A stretch of 64,000 bases of DNA from Burkholderia savannae. GTDB taxonomy: Bacteria; Pseudomonadota; Gammaproteobacteria; Burkholderiales; Burkholderiaceae. The first letter of the stretch is position 1. Every line of letters begins with the position of its first letter. Shown in pieces: positions 49,397-57,872 of the stretch. A program made the translations under genes and the position numbers. The notes beneath the pieces were generated by a model. That model searched no databases and was not told where the DNA came from. It saw only the letters and a list, made by a program, of their open reading frames with translations. The DNA lies in NCBI RefSeq assembly GCF_001524445.2, contig NZ_CP013417.1, positions 496,001 through 560,000 on the forward strand, written 5' to 3'.

Positions 49397-50229
49397 TTCG
49401 GCGCCTCCCGGATCGCGCTGTGTTGCGTCGGCGTGGCCACGTGGAAGATCGGGTTGTCCGGGCTGCTGCGTTTCTCGCGGTAGTACAGCTCGTACAGGTC
49501 GCCTTCGCTCGCGGGATTGAACGTGAAGAACAGCATGCGGCGCATCGAATCCGACCGGTTCGCGTCGGAGCGGTGCGGCACGTACGAATCGAACAGGATC
49601 ACGTCGCCCGGCTGCGCTTCGACGAGCGTCCACGTCATCCGGGCGGCGAGCTCGTCGACGATGTCGCCGTTGCGCGCTCCGCCGTCGTAGCTCGGCAGCT
49701 CGGCGAGCATGCCGCGCGGCGTGTGCGCCGACGGCGCGCCGGCCAGTGCGCCGCCACGCGCGTCGGCCATCTCGAGGCCGCCGTTCGCCGCGACCGCGGG
49801 ATCGAGCGCGAGCGCGGCCGTGACCTGATAGCGGGTCGGGAAATGGCGATAGGCGGTGATGTCCTGATGCGCGGTGAACGCGCCGCCGCCCGGCAGTTTC
49901 AGGTTGCACTTGTCCTTGAACAGCGACACGGGCTCGCCGAGCACGCGTTCGATCAGTTGCGCGAGGCGCGGAACGAGCGACTGCCTCACGTAGGCGGATG
50001 CCCCGGCCAGGTATTCGAAGCGGCACAGCGTGTGCGGATCGGCGCGCTCGGCGACCGCGATGACGGCGCCGGCTTCGGCGGGCGCGCCTGGATTCTCGAT
50101 GAGGCGGCGCGCGGCCTGCGACGCCAGTCGATCGTATTCCGCTTCGACGCGCGACAGATCGATCCGCGTGGCGCGATGCGGCAGGCGGACGTAGCCGCGC
50201 TCGTGAAAGGAATCGCGCAGTGTAGTCAT
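49393..50229 (-). CDS. PhyH-family Fe(II)/2-oxoglutarate dioxygenase (phosphonate cluster)
   Basis: A 278-residue phytanoyl-CoA dioxygenase-like protein. The facial triad is visible as His121, Asp123 (AHQDITAYRHFP) and His219 (SYVPHRSDANRS), with an Arg at about 230 for 2-oxoglutarate. The family includes PhnY and FzmG-like enzymes that hydroxylate phosphonates at C1 or related positions. It probably oxidises a cluster intermediate, but the substrate and position of attack are open. It lies between the PhnW-like gene and the class I aminotransferase. Confidence 0.85.
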   Translation of the reverse strand: MTTLRDSFHERGYVRLPHRATRIDLSRVEAEYDRLASQAARRLIENPGAPAEAGAVIAVAERADPHTLCRFEYLAGASAYVRQSLVPRLAQLIERVLGEPVSLFKDKCNLKLPGGGAFTAHQDITAYRHFPTRYQVTAALALDPAVAANGGLEMADARGGALAGAPSAHTPRGMLAELPSYDGGARNGDIVDELAARMTWTLVEAQPGDVILFDSYVPHRSDANRSDSMRRMLFFTFNPASEGDLYELYYREKRSSPDNPIFHVATPTQHSAIREAPK

Positions 50230-50294
50230 CGAAGTGGCCTTTGGAGTCGAGATCTCGATCGAAAAGCGGCGGCCGGCTCAGCCGCGCGTCGTCT

Positions 50295-51536
50295 TCAAGC
50301 CGTGTGCCGCATCCGTTCGAGCGCCTGCTCGAATGCCTGTTGCTGGGTGCATAGAACGAGGCGCACGTGGTTGTCGCCGAGCTTGCCGTAGGCCGAGCCG
50401 GGCACGACCGCCACCTTGCGCGCCTCGAGGAGGAAGCGCGCGACTTCGTCGCCGATCGGCACGCCGCTGCGGCGGAAGGCGGCCGGGAGTCGCTCGTAGT
50501 AGCCGCTCACGTCCGGGAACAAGAACATCGCGCCGAGCGGGCGGCGCGTCCATCGATAGCCGGCGTCGGACGACAGGCGCTCGAGCGCCGCGACGTTGCG
50601 CGCGCGCAGATCGGCGACAGTTTGCGCGAGCCAGCCGTCGCGCTTCGGGTCGCCGATGACGCGCGTCGCGATGCGCTCGTACTGGATGTTGACGCCGAGG
50701 TACAGGTAGTCGTGCGCTTTCGCCGCCTGATCGATGACGTGAGCCGGCGCGACCATCCAGCCGATCCGCAGCCCGGGCAGGCCGAATTTCTTCGAGAAGC
50801 TGTTGATGAGGATCGCGTTGCGCGCGAGCGGTTCGAACGTGCTCGCCGGCGCGTGCGGCCGCTCGAAATGCATCACGTCGTAGACCTCGTCGTGAATGAC
50901 CCAGGTGCCGTGCTTGTCGGCCACTTCGGCGATGCGTCGCCAGTCCTCGCCGCTCGCCACGTAGCCAGTCGGGTTCTCGGGCGAGTTCACGATGAACGCC
51001 TTCGCGCCGGCGAACAGCGCATCGTCCGCGAGGCTGTTCGCGTATTCGTGCTGCGCAGGCTCCCGGCGCAGGCGGCGCGGCACGCGATCGAGCGTCGCGA
51101 CGGCGCGCGCGTACAGCTGATACGAGGGATCGCTGACGATCACCGGATCGCCGGGCGCCGACGTCACGAGCAGCGCGAGCGCAATCGCCTCGACGCCGCC
51201 GTGCGTCGCCATGATCTCGCGCTCCGGATCGAGCAGCAGTCCGTAGCGGTCGCGATACCAGCCGGCGATCGCCTCGCGCAGCGCGAGGCTGCCGCGCGGA
51301 TTCTCGTAGCGCTTCGACGCGTCGAGGAACGCGTTGAGCGACAGGTCCTCGCGGGCGATGTCGTCGAGCAGATGCGCGGGCGGACCGAACACGGGCTCGC
51401 CGAAGCTCAGGTTCGCGATCTGCGGATCGGCCTTCGCGCGCAGCGAAATGGCCTTCGACGCATAGACGTCCATGTCGACGAGGACGGGATTCAGCGCCGT
51501 CGGAAAGACATCGGAAGAAATTCGCTTGGTTTGCAT
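50295..51536 (-). CDS. PLP-dependent class I/II aminotransferase (phosphonate cluster)
   Basis: A 413-residue fold-type I aminotransferase of the aspartate family. Motifs: NSPENPTGYV (Asn/Pro/Gly), IHDEVYDVMHFERP with the pyridine-N Asp and Tyr, and the PLP-lysine segment INSFSKKFGLPGLRIGW, plus a C-terminal Arg in HVRLVLCT. A natural role next to PEP mutase is transamination of phosphonopyruvate to phosphonoalanine, which pulls the unfavourable mutase equilibrium forward. That is inferred, not shown. Start at 51536 (MQTKRISSDVFP). Confidence 0.85.
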   Translation of the reverse strand: MQTKRISSDVFPTALNPVLVDMDVYASKAISLRAKADPQIANLSFGEPVFGPPAHLLDDIAREDLSLNAFLDASKRYENPRGSLALREAIAGWYRDRYGLLLDPEREIMATHGGVEAIALALLVTSAPGDPVIVSDPSYQLYARAVATLDRVPRRLRREPAQHEYANSLADDALFAGAKAFIVNSPENPTGYVASGEDWRRIAEVADKHGTWVIHDEVYDVMHFERPHAPASTFEPLARNAILINSFSKKFGLPGLRIGWMVAPAHVIDQAAKAHDYLYLGVNIQYERIATRVIGDPKRDGWLAQTVADLRARNVAALERLSSDAGYRWTRRPLGAMFLFPDVSGYYERLPAAFRRSGVPIGDEVARFLLEARKVAVVPGSAYGKLGDNHVRLVLCTQQQAFEQALERMRHTA

Positions 51537-51910
51537 GGTGCGCTCACGTTCGTGGTGATGGGACGAGGGCCGGTGCCGCCGGGAGGCGCGGCGCCGGCCG
51601 ATGGTTCGCAACGCGGGACGGCGGCGCGGCTGCCTGGCGCTGGCCGTATGCCCCGCCAACGCCGGATGGATGCCCGCCAGGCAGACCGGCGCGCCCGCCC
51701 GGCGCAACGGGTGCCCGGGCGCCCGGGCGCCCGGGCCGATTCGGCGGCGAGCGGGCCGCCAGGCCGAATCGCTTCGCGCGTCGCCGATGCGCCCGACGCC
51801 GCGGCGAACGCGTCGCATTGCCCGCCATGTCGCATCGCGCGCGGGCTTGGGCTACGCCGCATCGCGCTCCGTTGCTTGCCGCTTCGGCGAAATCGCACGA
51901 ATCACGCGAA
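51537..51910. other. Spacer between pepM and the aminotransferase gene
   Basis: 374 bp on the operon strand without a supportable frame. It carries a GCCCGGGCGCCCGGGCGCCCGGGC stretch at about 51711-51735 that can form a very stable hairpin, which may reduce or regulate read-through from pepM. Confidence 0.5.
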
Positions 51911-52786
51911 TCACGCGGCGAGATACTTGTGCTCGGCGGCCTGCACTTCGAATTCGCCGGTGAGCTCGAAGATGTCGTTCAGCGTCGCGATTTCGTGCTC
52001 GATCCCGGCCACGGTCTGGCTCTCGTAGATCGCGCGCGTCACCCGTCGCATGTTGGTCACGGACGCGCGCAGGCTGTGATTGGCCCAGATCACGGCCGAC
52101 ACGCGCGCGTCGCGGAACGCGGACGTCGGCGTCTTGTAGTACTTCGTCGGCACGATGACGATCGGGGCGCGCTGCGACCATTGGGTGCAGAAGTCGAGAA
52201 TCTCTTGCCCGTCGGCCTTCTTCGAATGGATCAGCACCGCGTCGGCGCCCGCGTCGCAATATGCGTCGGCGCGCCGCAGCGCCTCTTCCATCGGGCAGCC
52301 GCTGACGAGCGCCTCGATTCGCGCCACGACGCAGAAATCCGAATCGGTCTGACTGTCCTTCGCCGCGCGCAGCTTGCCGCAGAATTCCGCGATGTCCGCG
52401 AGGTCCTGGCCCGAGCCGAGGAACGAATTCATCTTCGGGAAGAGCTTGTCTTCGAGGCAAACGCCGGCGATGCCGAGCTGCGAGAGCTTCTTGACGAGCC
52501 GTCGCACGTTGTTGAAGTTGCCGAAGCCGGTGTCGCCGTCGAGCAGGATCGGCACGGACGTGTGGTCGGCCATGAATTCGACGACGTCGACGACCTGGGT
52601 CCACGACGCTTCGTTGCGGTCGGTCAGCCCGAGCGATGCGGAGATCGACAGGCCCGAGCCCCAGATCGCCTTGAAGCCGACTTCCTCGGCGATTTTCGCG
52701 CTCAGCGCGTTGTGCGCCTCCATGAAGAACTCCAGCTCTTTTCCGAAAATCAGTTCCTTCAGGACGCGTGCTTTTGTCTTTGTCAT
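51911..52786 (-). CDS. pepM: Phosphoenolpyruvate mutase
   Basis: A 291-residue PEP mutase of the isocitrate lyase superfamily, which rearranges PEP to phosphonopyruvate and so makes the C-P bond. The diagnostic loop E112-D113-K114-x5-N120-S121 ([12 protein letters not shown]) separates it from lyases. Asp56 ([10 protein letters not shown]) and the magnesium ligands Asp83/Asp85 ([11 protein letters not shown]) are all present. Start at 52786 after AGGAAAGGTG. It is first in the cluster, 374 bp before the aminotransferase, and is the committed step in every known phosphonate pathway. Confidence 0.93.
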   Translation of the reverse strand: MTKTKARVLKELIFGKELEFFMEAHNALSAKIAEEVGFKAIWGSGLSISASLGLTDRNEASWTQVVDVVEFMADHTSVPILLDGDTGFGNFNNVRRLVKKLSQLGIAGVCLEDKLFPKMNSFLGSGQDLADIAEFCGKLRAAKDSQTDSDFCVVARIEALVSGCPMEEALRRADAYCDAGADAVLIHSKKADGQEILDFCTQWSQRAPIVIVPTKYYKTPTSAFRDARVSAVIWANHSLRASVTNMRRVTRAIYESQTVAGIEHEIATLNDIFELTGEFEVQAAEHKYLAA

Positions 52787-53766
52787 GGATTCACCTTTCC
52801 TAGCGTTTGCCGAGCAACGGATGCCGATCAACAGCAATAGGTCGACACGCCGTGGGGAGGGCCGGATGCAATGAGTCGATTCGAAATTATCGAATGCCAT
52901 TGTCCATTTTGGATTTCATTAGACATCGTTTTGTCACAATTAAAAACTACAAGAAGATGTAGGTGGAAGGCGCGGAAATGTAATGTGTACAGGCGCGATG
53001 GGCGGTGCGAAGTAGAAATTTCCGGTTTTGAACGAAATCGACGAATGTCTCGATCGGTGAAATATCGGGGTTTTGGCGTTTGACCCCGATCTTGGCGATT
53101 TTTATTTTTCGTCCGGAAATTTAATCGATTGTCATTCGATCGGGAGTCGACGATTCATGTGGCGGAATATGTCGATAAAGCAAAAAAATTTATTAAAAAT
53201 AGACGGTGTGATGCATTTTAATTGGGCCACAAATATCAATTGCCTCGGTGGCGGCGCTTTGGAGCGTGAACCGAAAGCGTGCGCGGGGCGTCGGAATCGG
53301 ATGCCCGCGATGGCATCGCGGACATCGCCGGAACGTGCGCGCGGGGAGGGCGAGCCCGGTGCGGTCGCATCGCGATCGTTCGGCATTCCGGGTGCGCTGC
53401 TGCGATGCGTCGCGAGCGGCCGCTGCCGCGGGCGGTGCGGCTGCGCGGGCCGCGCGCGTCACGTGGCGCGCGGGGCCCGCGCCGTGAGATCGATCGCGGG
53501 CCGATGCCGAGCGCCCGATCGATGCGGTGACCGATGTGCGGCGGCGCAACGAACAAGTTGCTGCCGGCACGAGGGCGAAAGGCGGAAGGTTGCGGCATAC
53601 GAGGAACCGCGCGTCGGCTGCTCGTCGCGCGCGAGTATGCCGGCGGGCACACGTTCGAACAGTGAGACCGACCCTTCAAGCGTCGACCTTTCGAAATGGG
53701 GCGCAGGCGCCGCCCGACGGCCGAACCGGGGCGCGGCGGATCGCGCCCCGGTTCGGCGAGCACGGG
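52787..53766. promoter_or_regulatory. AT-rich control region upstream of pepM
   Basis: A 980-bp spacer, the AT-richest stretch of the window at about 52870-53235. It includes an ATTCG-N7-CGAAT inverted repeat (52879-52895, 93 bp before the pepM ATG) and an ATCGGGG-N13-CCCCGAT repeat (53064-53090). I could not find a clear lux box by eye. Short frames here (for example 53132-53386) show no known domain. Beyond 53240 the DNA returns to high G+C without a gene. Confidence 0.5.
53720..53757 (-). terminator. Perfect 16-bp inverted repeat after proC
   Basis: GCCGAACCGGGGCGCG pairs perfectly with CGCGCCCCGGTTCGGC across a 6-nt loop, starting 9 bp beyond the proC stop. There is no T run, so it may stabilise the 3' end or terminate inefficiently. 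It marks the border between core genes and the accessory cluster. Confidence 0.65.
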
Positions 53767-54579
53767 TTACGCCGCGCCGAGCTCGTCGCCCATTTCCTTC
53801 GCGCGCGCCTGCGCGGCGAGCACGCCGCGCACGATCGCATCCTTCACGCCCTGCGCGTCGAACGATGCGAGCGCGGCCGCCGTCGTGCCGCCCTTCGACG
53901 TCACGCGCTCGCGCAGCACGCTCGCGGGCTCGCCCGACTGCGCCGCGAGTTGCGCGGCGCCCGCGAACGTCGCGACCGCGAGCGCGCGGCCCTGTGCGTC
54001 GTTCATGCCGAGCTGGCGCGCCGCTTCCTGCAGCGCCTCGATGAAATAGAACACGTACGCGGGGCCGCTGCCGGAGATCGCGGTCACGGCGTCGAGCTGC
54101 GATTCTTCGTCGAACCAGACGGTCTCGCCGACCGCGCCGAGCACCTTCGACGCGAGGTCGCGGCCCGCCGCGTCGACGTCCGGCAGCGCGGACAGCCCGG
54201 TCACGCCGAGACCGACGAGCGCTGGCGTGTTCGGCATCGTGCGCACGACGCGCGGATAGCCGCCGAGCCAGCGCGACAAGTCCGCGCCACGAATGCCGGC
54301 CGCGATGCTGACAACGAGCTGCGTCGACAGATGCGGCGCGAGCGCGGCCGCGACGTCCTTCAGCACTTGCGGTTTCACCGCGAGCACGATCGCGTCGTAG
54401 CCGGCGAGCGCGGCGTCGATCGCGGCCGCCGTGCGCACGCCGAATTGCGCTTGCGCGCGCTGGCGCGCGTCTTCGTTGACGTCGACGGCGAGCAGGCCGC
54501 TTGCCGCGACACCGCGCTTGACGAGTCCGCCGATCAACGCGGCGGCCATGTTGCCGCCGCCGATGAATGCGATTTTCAT
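53767..54579 (-). CDS. proC: Pyrroline-5-carboxylate reductase
   Basis: A 270-residue last enzyme of proline synthesis, reducing P5C with NAD(P)H. The Rossmann motif is MKIAFIGGGNMAAALIGGL; the C-terminal dimer domain has AISGSGPAYVFYFIEAL and VTSKGGTTAAAL. The start at 54579 gives the normal length. It lies 34 bp after yggS on the same strand, the widely conserved yggS-proC pair. Confidence 0.96.
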   Translation of the reverse strand: MKIAFIGGGNMAAALIGGLVKRGVAASGLLAVDVNEDARQRAQAQFGVRTAAAIDAALAGYDAIVLAVKPQVLKDVAAALAPHLSTQLVVSIAAGIRGADLSRWLGGYPRVVRTMPNTPALVGLGVTGLSALPDVDAAGRDLASKVLGAVGETVWFDEESQLDAVTAISGSGPAYVFYFIEALQEAARQLGMNDAQGRALAVATFAGAAQLAAQSGEPASVLRERVTSKGGTTAAALASFDAQGVKDAIVRGVLAAQARAKEMGDELGAA

Positions 54580-54613
54580 GATGAATGAGGCCGTTGAGAA
54601 AGAAGTGACGGGT

Positions 54614-55312
54614 TCAGTGAGCGTAATCGCGCGCGCCGAAGATCGCGGTGCCGATCCGCACGATCGTCGCGCCTTCGGCGACCGCGGCTTCGAGATCGTC
54701 CGACATGCCCATCGACAGCGTGTCGAGCGCGAGGCCCTCGGCGCGCAACTGGTCAAAGAGCGCGCGCAGCGCGCGGTGCGGCGCGCGCTTCGCTTCGTCG
54801 TCGTGCGCGGGCTCGGGGATCGCCATCAGCCCGCGCAGCCGCAACGCGGGCAGCGCGGCGATCGCGCGTGCGAGCCCGGCGGCGTCGGCGGGCGCGACGC
54901 CGCTCTTCGATGCCTCGCCGCTGATGTTCACCTGCACGCAGACGTTCAGGGGCGGCAGATGCGCGGGCCGCTGCTCGGACAGGCGCTGCGCGATCTTCAG
55001 CCGGTCGATCGCGTGCACCCAGTCGAAGCGCTCGGCGACGGGGCGCGTCTTGTTCGATTGCAGCGGGCCGATGAAATGCCATTCGAGCTCGGCGCGCAGA
55101 TCGGCGAGCGAATCGATCTTGTCGATCGACTCCTGCACGTAGTTCTCGCCGAACGCGCGCTGGCCGGCCGCGTGCGCGGCGCGCACCGCGTCGGCCGGAA
55201 ACGTCTTCGACACCGCGAGCAGCGTGACCGCGCGCGGCTCGCGTCCGGCCGCGCGGGCGGCGTCTTCGATGCGGCGGTGAACGGAGGCGAGGCGGGCGGC
55301 GAGATCGGACAT
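54614..55312 (-). CDS. yggS: YggS-family PLP homeostasis protein
   Basis: A 232-residue single-domain alanine-racemase-like barrel without catalytic activity. The PLP-binding lysine is in TLLAVSKTFPADAVRAA, followed by FGENYVQESIDKI, WHFIGPLQSNKTR and SMGMSDDLEAAVAEGATIVR, IGTAIFG. It buffers pyridoxal phosphate and amino-acid pools. A local 11-mer CGGACAACCGG x3 lies 71-104 bp upstream of its start (55384-55416). Confidence 0.95.
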   Translation of the reverse strand: MSDLAARLASVHRRIEDAARAAGREPRAVTLLAVSKTFPADAVRAAHAAGQRAFGENYVQESIDKIDSLADLRAELEWHFIGPLQSNKTRPVAERFDWVHAIDRLKIAQRLSEQRPAHLPPLNVCVQVNISGEASKSGVAPADAAGLARAIAALPALRLRGLMAIPEPAHDDEAKRAPHRALRALFDQLRAEGLALDTLSMGMSDDLEAAVAEGATIVRIGTAIFGARDYAH

Positions 55313-55461
55313 GGCAGGGCGAACGAAACTTGAGGCGCGCGTCGGGCGGCGTGCCGCTGCGCGCGGAGGATGCGGGAATTATACGGACAACCGGCGGACA
55401 ACCGGCGGACAACCGGTGCGCAGCCGGCGCGCGCGAAGCGGCGTGCGCGCGCCGCGCGGCG

Positions 55462-56688
55462 TCAGCCGTAAAGCAGGTTCTCGACGAGCTGCACCCAGTG
55501 CACGACGGGCACCTGCGTGCCGCTTTGCAGATGCGCGATGCAGCCGATGTTCGCCGACACGATCATCTGCGGCTCGGTCGCCTGCAGCTTCGCGAGCTTC
55601 TGCTTGCGCAGCTTGTACGCGAGCGACGGCTGCGTGAGCGAGTAGGTGCCCGCCGAGCCGCAGCACAGATGGCTGTCGGCGGGCAGGCGCACCTCGATGC
55701 CGAGCGCCTCCAGCAGCCGCTCGACCTTGCCGCGCAACTGCTGGCCGTGCTGCAGCGTGCACGGCGGATGGTAGGCGACCGTGTGGATTCCGCGCCGGCG
55801 CGTGAGCGCGATCAGCTCGGCCTCGAAGCCGCCGAGCAGCTCGGACAGGTCCTTCGTCAGCCCGACGATGCGGCGCGCCTTGTCCGCGTACGCCGCATCG
55901 CCGCGCAGCAGGTGCGCGTATTCGAGCACCGTCGCGCCGCAGCCGGACGCGTTCATCACGATCGCCTCGACGCCGCGCTCGACGTGCGGCCACCACGCGT
56001 CGATGTTGCGGCGCGCGTCGTCGAGCGCCTCGTCGTGATAGCCGAGGTGCAGCCGGATCGCGCCGCAGCAGCCGGCCTCCGGCGCGACCACGGTTTCGAT
56101 GCCGAGCGCGTCGAGCACGCGCGCGGTCGCGATGTTGATGTTGGGCATCATCGACGGCTGCACGCAGCCCGCGAGCATCAGCACGCGGCGCTCGCGCGGC
56201 GCGCTCGGCCACGCGAGCAGGCGCGCGCGCGGCGGCACCTTGTCGCGCAGCCGCTTCGGCAACAGCGGCCGCACGTGCTGGCCGAGCCGCATGACGGGCG
56301 CGAACACGGCGGCGTTCGGCACGAAGCTCGCGAGCAGCCGGCGCACGATGCGCTGCGACAGCGGCCGCGGCACCTTCGCCTCGACGACCTTGCGGCCGAT
56401 GTCGACGAGCCGGCCGTACTCGACGCCCGACGGGCAGGTCGTCTCGCAACTGCGGCAGGTGAGGCAGCGGTCCAGATGCTGCTGCGTGCTGCGGGTGACT
56501 TCCGCGCCTTCGAGCATCTGCTTGATCAGATAGACGCGCCCGCGCGGGCCGTCGAGCTCGTCGCCGAGCAGCTGATAGGTCGGGCAGGTCGCGGTGCAGA
56601 AGCCGCAGTGCACGCACTTGCGCAGGATCGCGTCGGCATCTTCGCCGTCGGGCGTATGGCGGATGAAATCGGCGAGGTTCGTCTGCAT
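55462..56688 (-). CDS. glcF: Glycolate oxidase iron-sulfur subunit
   Basis: A 408-residue protein with two ferredoxin-type 4Fe-4S clusters: Cys25, 28, 31, 35 (CVHCGFCTATCP) and Cys75, 78, 81, 85 (CLTCRSCETTCP). Two CCG-domain motifs follow (APEAGCCGAIRLH and SHLCCGSAGTYS), as in succinate/heterodisulfide-type electron carriers. With GlcD and GlcE it oxidises glycolate to glyoxylate at the membrane. It lies 6 bp after glcE. Confidence 0.95.
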   Translation of the reverse strand: MQTNLADFIRHTPDGEDADAILRKCVHCGFCTATCPTYQLLGDELDGPRGRVYLIKQMLEGAEVTRSTQQHLDRCLTCRSCETTCPSGVEYGRLVDIGRKVVEAKVPRPLSQRIVRRLLASFVPNAAVFAPVMRLGQHVRPLLPKRLRDKVPPRARLLAWPSAPRERRVLMLAGCVQPSMMPNINIATARVLDALGIETVVAPEAGCCGAIRLHLGYHDEALDDARRNIDAWWPHVERGVEAIVMNASGCGATVLEYAHLLRGDAAYADKARRIVGLTKDLSELLGGFEAELIALTRRRGIHTVAYHPPCTLQHGQQLRGKVERLLEALGIEVRLPADSHLCCGSAGTYSLTQPSLAYKLRKQKLAKLQATEPQMIVSANIGCIAHLQSGTQVPVVHWVQLVENLLYG

Positions 56689-56694
56689 CGGGCT

Positions 56695-57783
56695 TTAGAG
56701 ATCGGGGTAGAGCCGGCCGCGGTTGAAGATGCGCGCCGGATCGAACGCAGTCTTCAGCCCGCGGTGAATTTTCATCAGCGGCGCGGGCAGCGGCGTGAAC
56801 ACGCCCGCGCTTTTGTCGTAGCTTTCGCTCGCGCGAAAGAGCGTCGCGTGGCCGCCTGCCTGCTTCGCGCTCATCCGCACCGTCTGCGCGTCGGCATCGG
56901 TGATCCACCAGCGCTGCGCGCCGCCCCATTCCATCATCTGCGTGCCCGGCAGATGCATCGGCTCGGTGATCGACGGCAGCGACAGGCGCCACAGCGCGTG
57001 CCCCGGCGCGAGCGACGAGAAGAACGGATCGTTCTGCTCGCGCACGCCTTCCCAGAAGCGCTCGGCCTCGACAGCGTCGACGGCCTCGCCGCCGAGCGCG
57101 TTCTTCGCGCTCTTCACGGCCGCTTCCGCGCCGGACAGCCGCAGCACGAGCGTGCCGTAGCGCCACGCGCTCGCCGACAGCGGGAACGGGCGGCCCGCCC
57201 ATTCGTTGAGCTTGCGCACCGCGTCGGTCGCGCTCATGTCGAACTTCAGCGTGACTTCGGCGGCGGGAATCGGCAGCACCTTGATCGACAGATCGAGCAT
57301 CAGGCCGAGCGTGCCGAGCGAGCCCGCCATCAGCCGCGACACGTCGTAGCCCGCGACGTTCTTCACGACCTGCCCGCCGAAGCGCAGCATGTCGCCGCGC
57401 CCGTTCAGGATCGTCACGCCGAGCACGAAATCGCGCGGCGCGCCCGTCGTCGCGCGGCGCGGGCCGGCGAGGCCCGCCGCGACCGCGCCGCCGATCGTCG
57501 CGCCGCGCCCGAAGTGCGGCGGCTCGAACGGCAGCATCTGGCCGCGCTCGGCGAGCGTCGCCTCGAGCTCGGCGAGCGACGTGCCCGCGCGCGCGGTGAC
57601 GACGAGCTCGGCCGGGTCGTACGACACGAGGCCGTGATGCGCGCGCGCGTCGAGGATTTCTCCGTCGAGCGCCTGGCCGTACCAGTCCTTCGTGCCGCCG
57701 CCGCGTATGCGCAGCGCGCGGCCGCTCGCCGCGGCTTCGCGGATGCGCGCGGCCCACCCCGCGACGATGTCGTCCTCTTCCAT
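56695..57783 (-). CDS. glcE: Glycolate oxidase FAD-binding subunit GlcE
   Basis: A 362-residue PCMH-type FAD-binding protein. FAD-binding PP-loop region: LRIRGGGTKDWYG and GATIGGAVAAGLAGPRR; FGGQVVKNVAGYDVSRLMAG is typical of GlcE. It is shorter than GlcD because it lacks the full C-terminal FAD-oxidase cap. It is required together with GlcD and GlcF for activity. Eighty-nine bp separate it from glcD. Confidence 0.94.
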   Translation of the reverse strand: MEEDDIVAGWAARIREAAASGRALRIRGGGTKDWYGQALDGEILDARAHHGLVSYDPAELVVTARAGTSLAELEATLAERGQMLPFEPPHFGRGATIGGAVAAGLAGPRRATTGAPRDFVLGVTILNGRGDMLRFGGQVVKNVAGYDVSRLMAGSLGTLGLMLDLSIKVLPIPAAEVTLKFDMSATDAVRKLNEWAGRPFPLSASAWRYGTLVLRLSGAEAAVKSAKNALGGEAVDAVEAERFWEGVREQNDPFFSSLAPGHALWRLSLPSITEPMHLPGTQMMEWGGAQRWWITDADAQTVRMSAKQAGGHATLFRASESYDKSAGVFTPLPAPLMKIHRGLKTAFDPARIFNRGRLYPDL

Positions 57784-57872
57784 GGCGTTGTGTTTCGTTG
57801 TTCGTTTCGGTCGATTTTACCGGGGCTGCGCGATCGTACAGTCGGGCGAACCCCTTAGGCCGCGCGGCGGCC

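Noticed and set aside
51911..52786. Isocitrate lyase / methylisocitrate lyase / oxaloacetate decarboxylase for the pepM gene
   Set aside because: The KKCGH-type catalytic motif of lyases is absent and the EDK-x5-NS mutase loop is complete.
52871..53083. 70-codon plus-strand frame in the pepM control region
   Set aside because: No convincing ribosome site and no recognisable domain; the AT-rich DNA is better read as regulatory.
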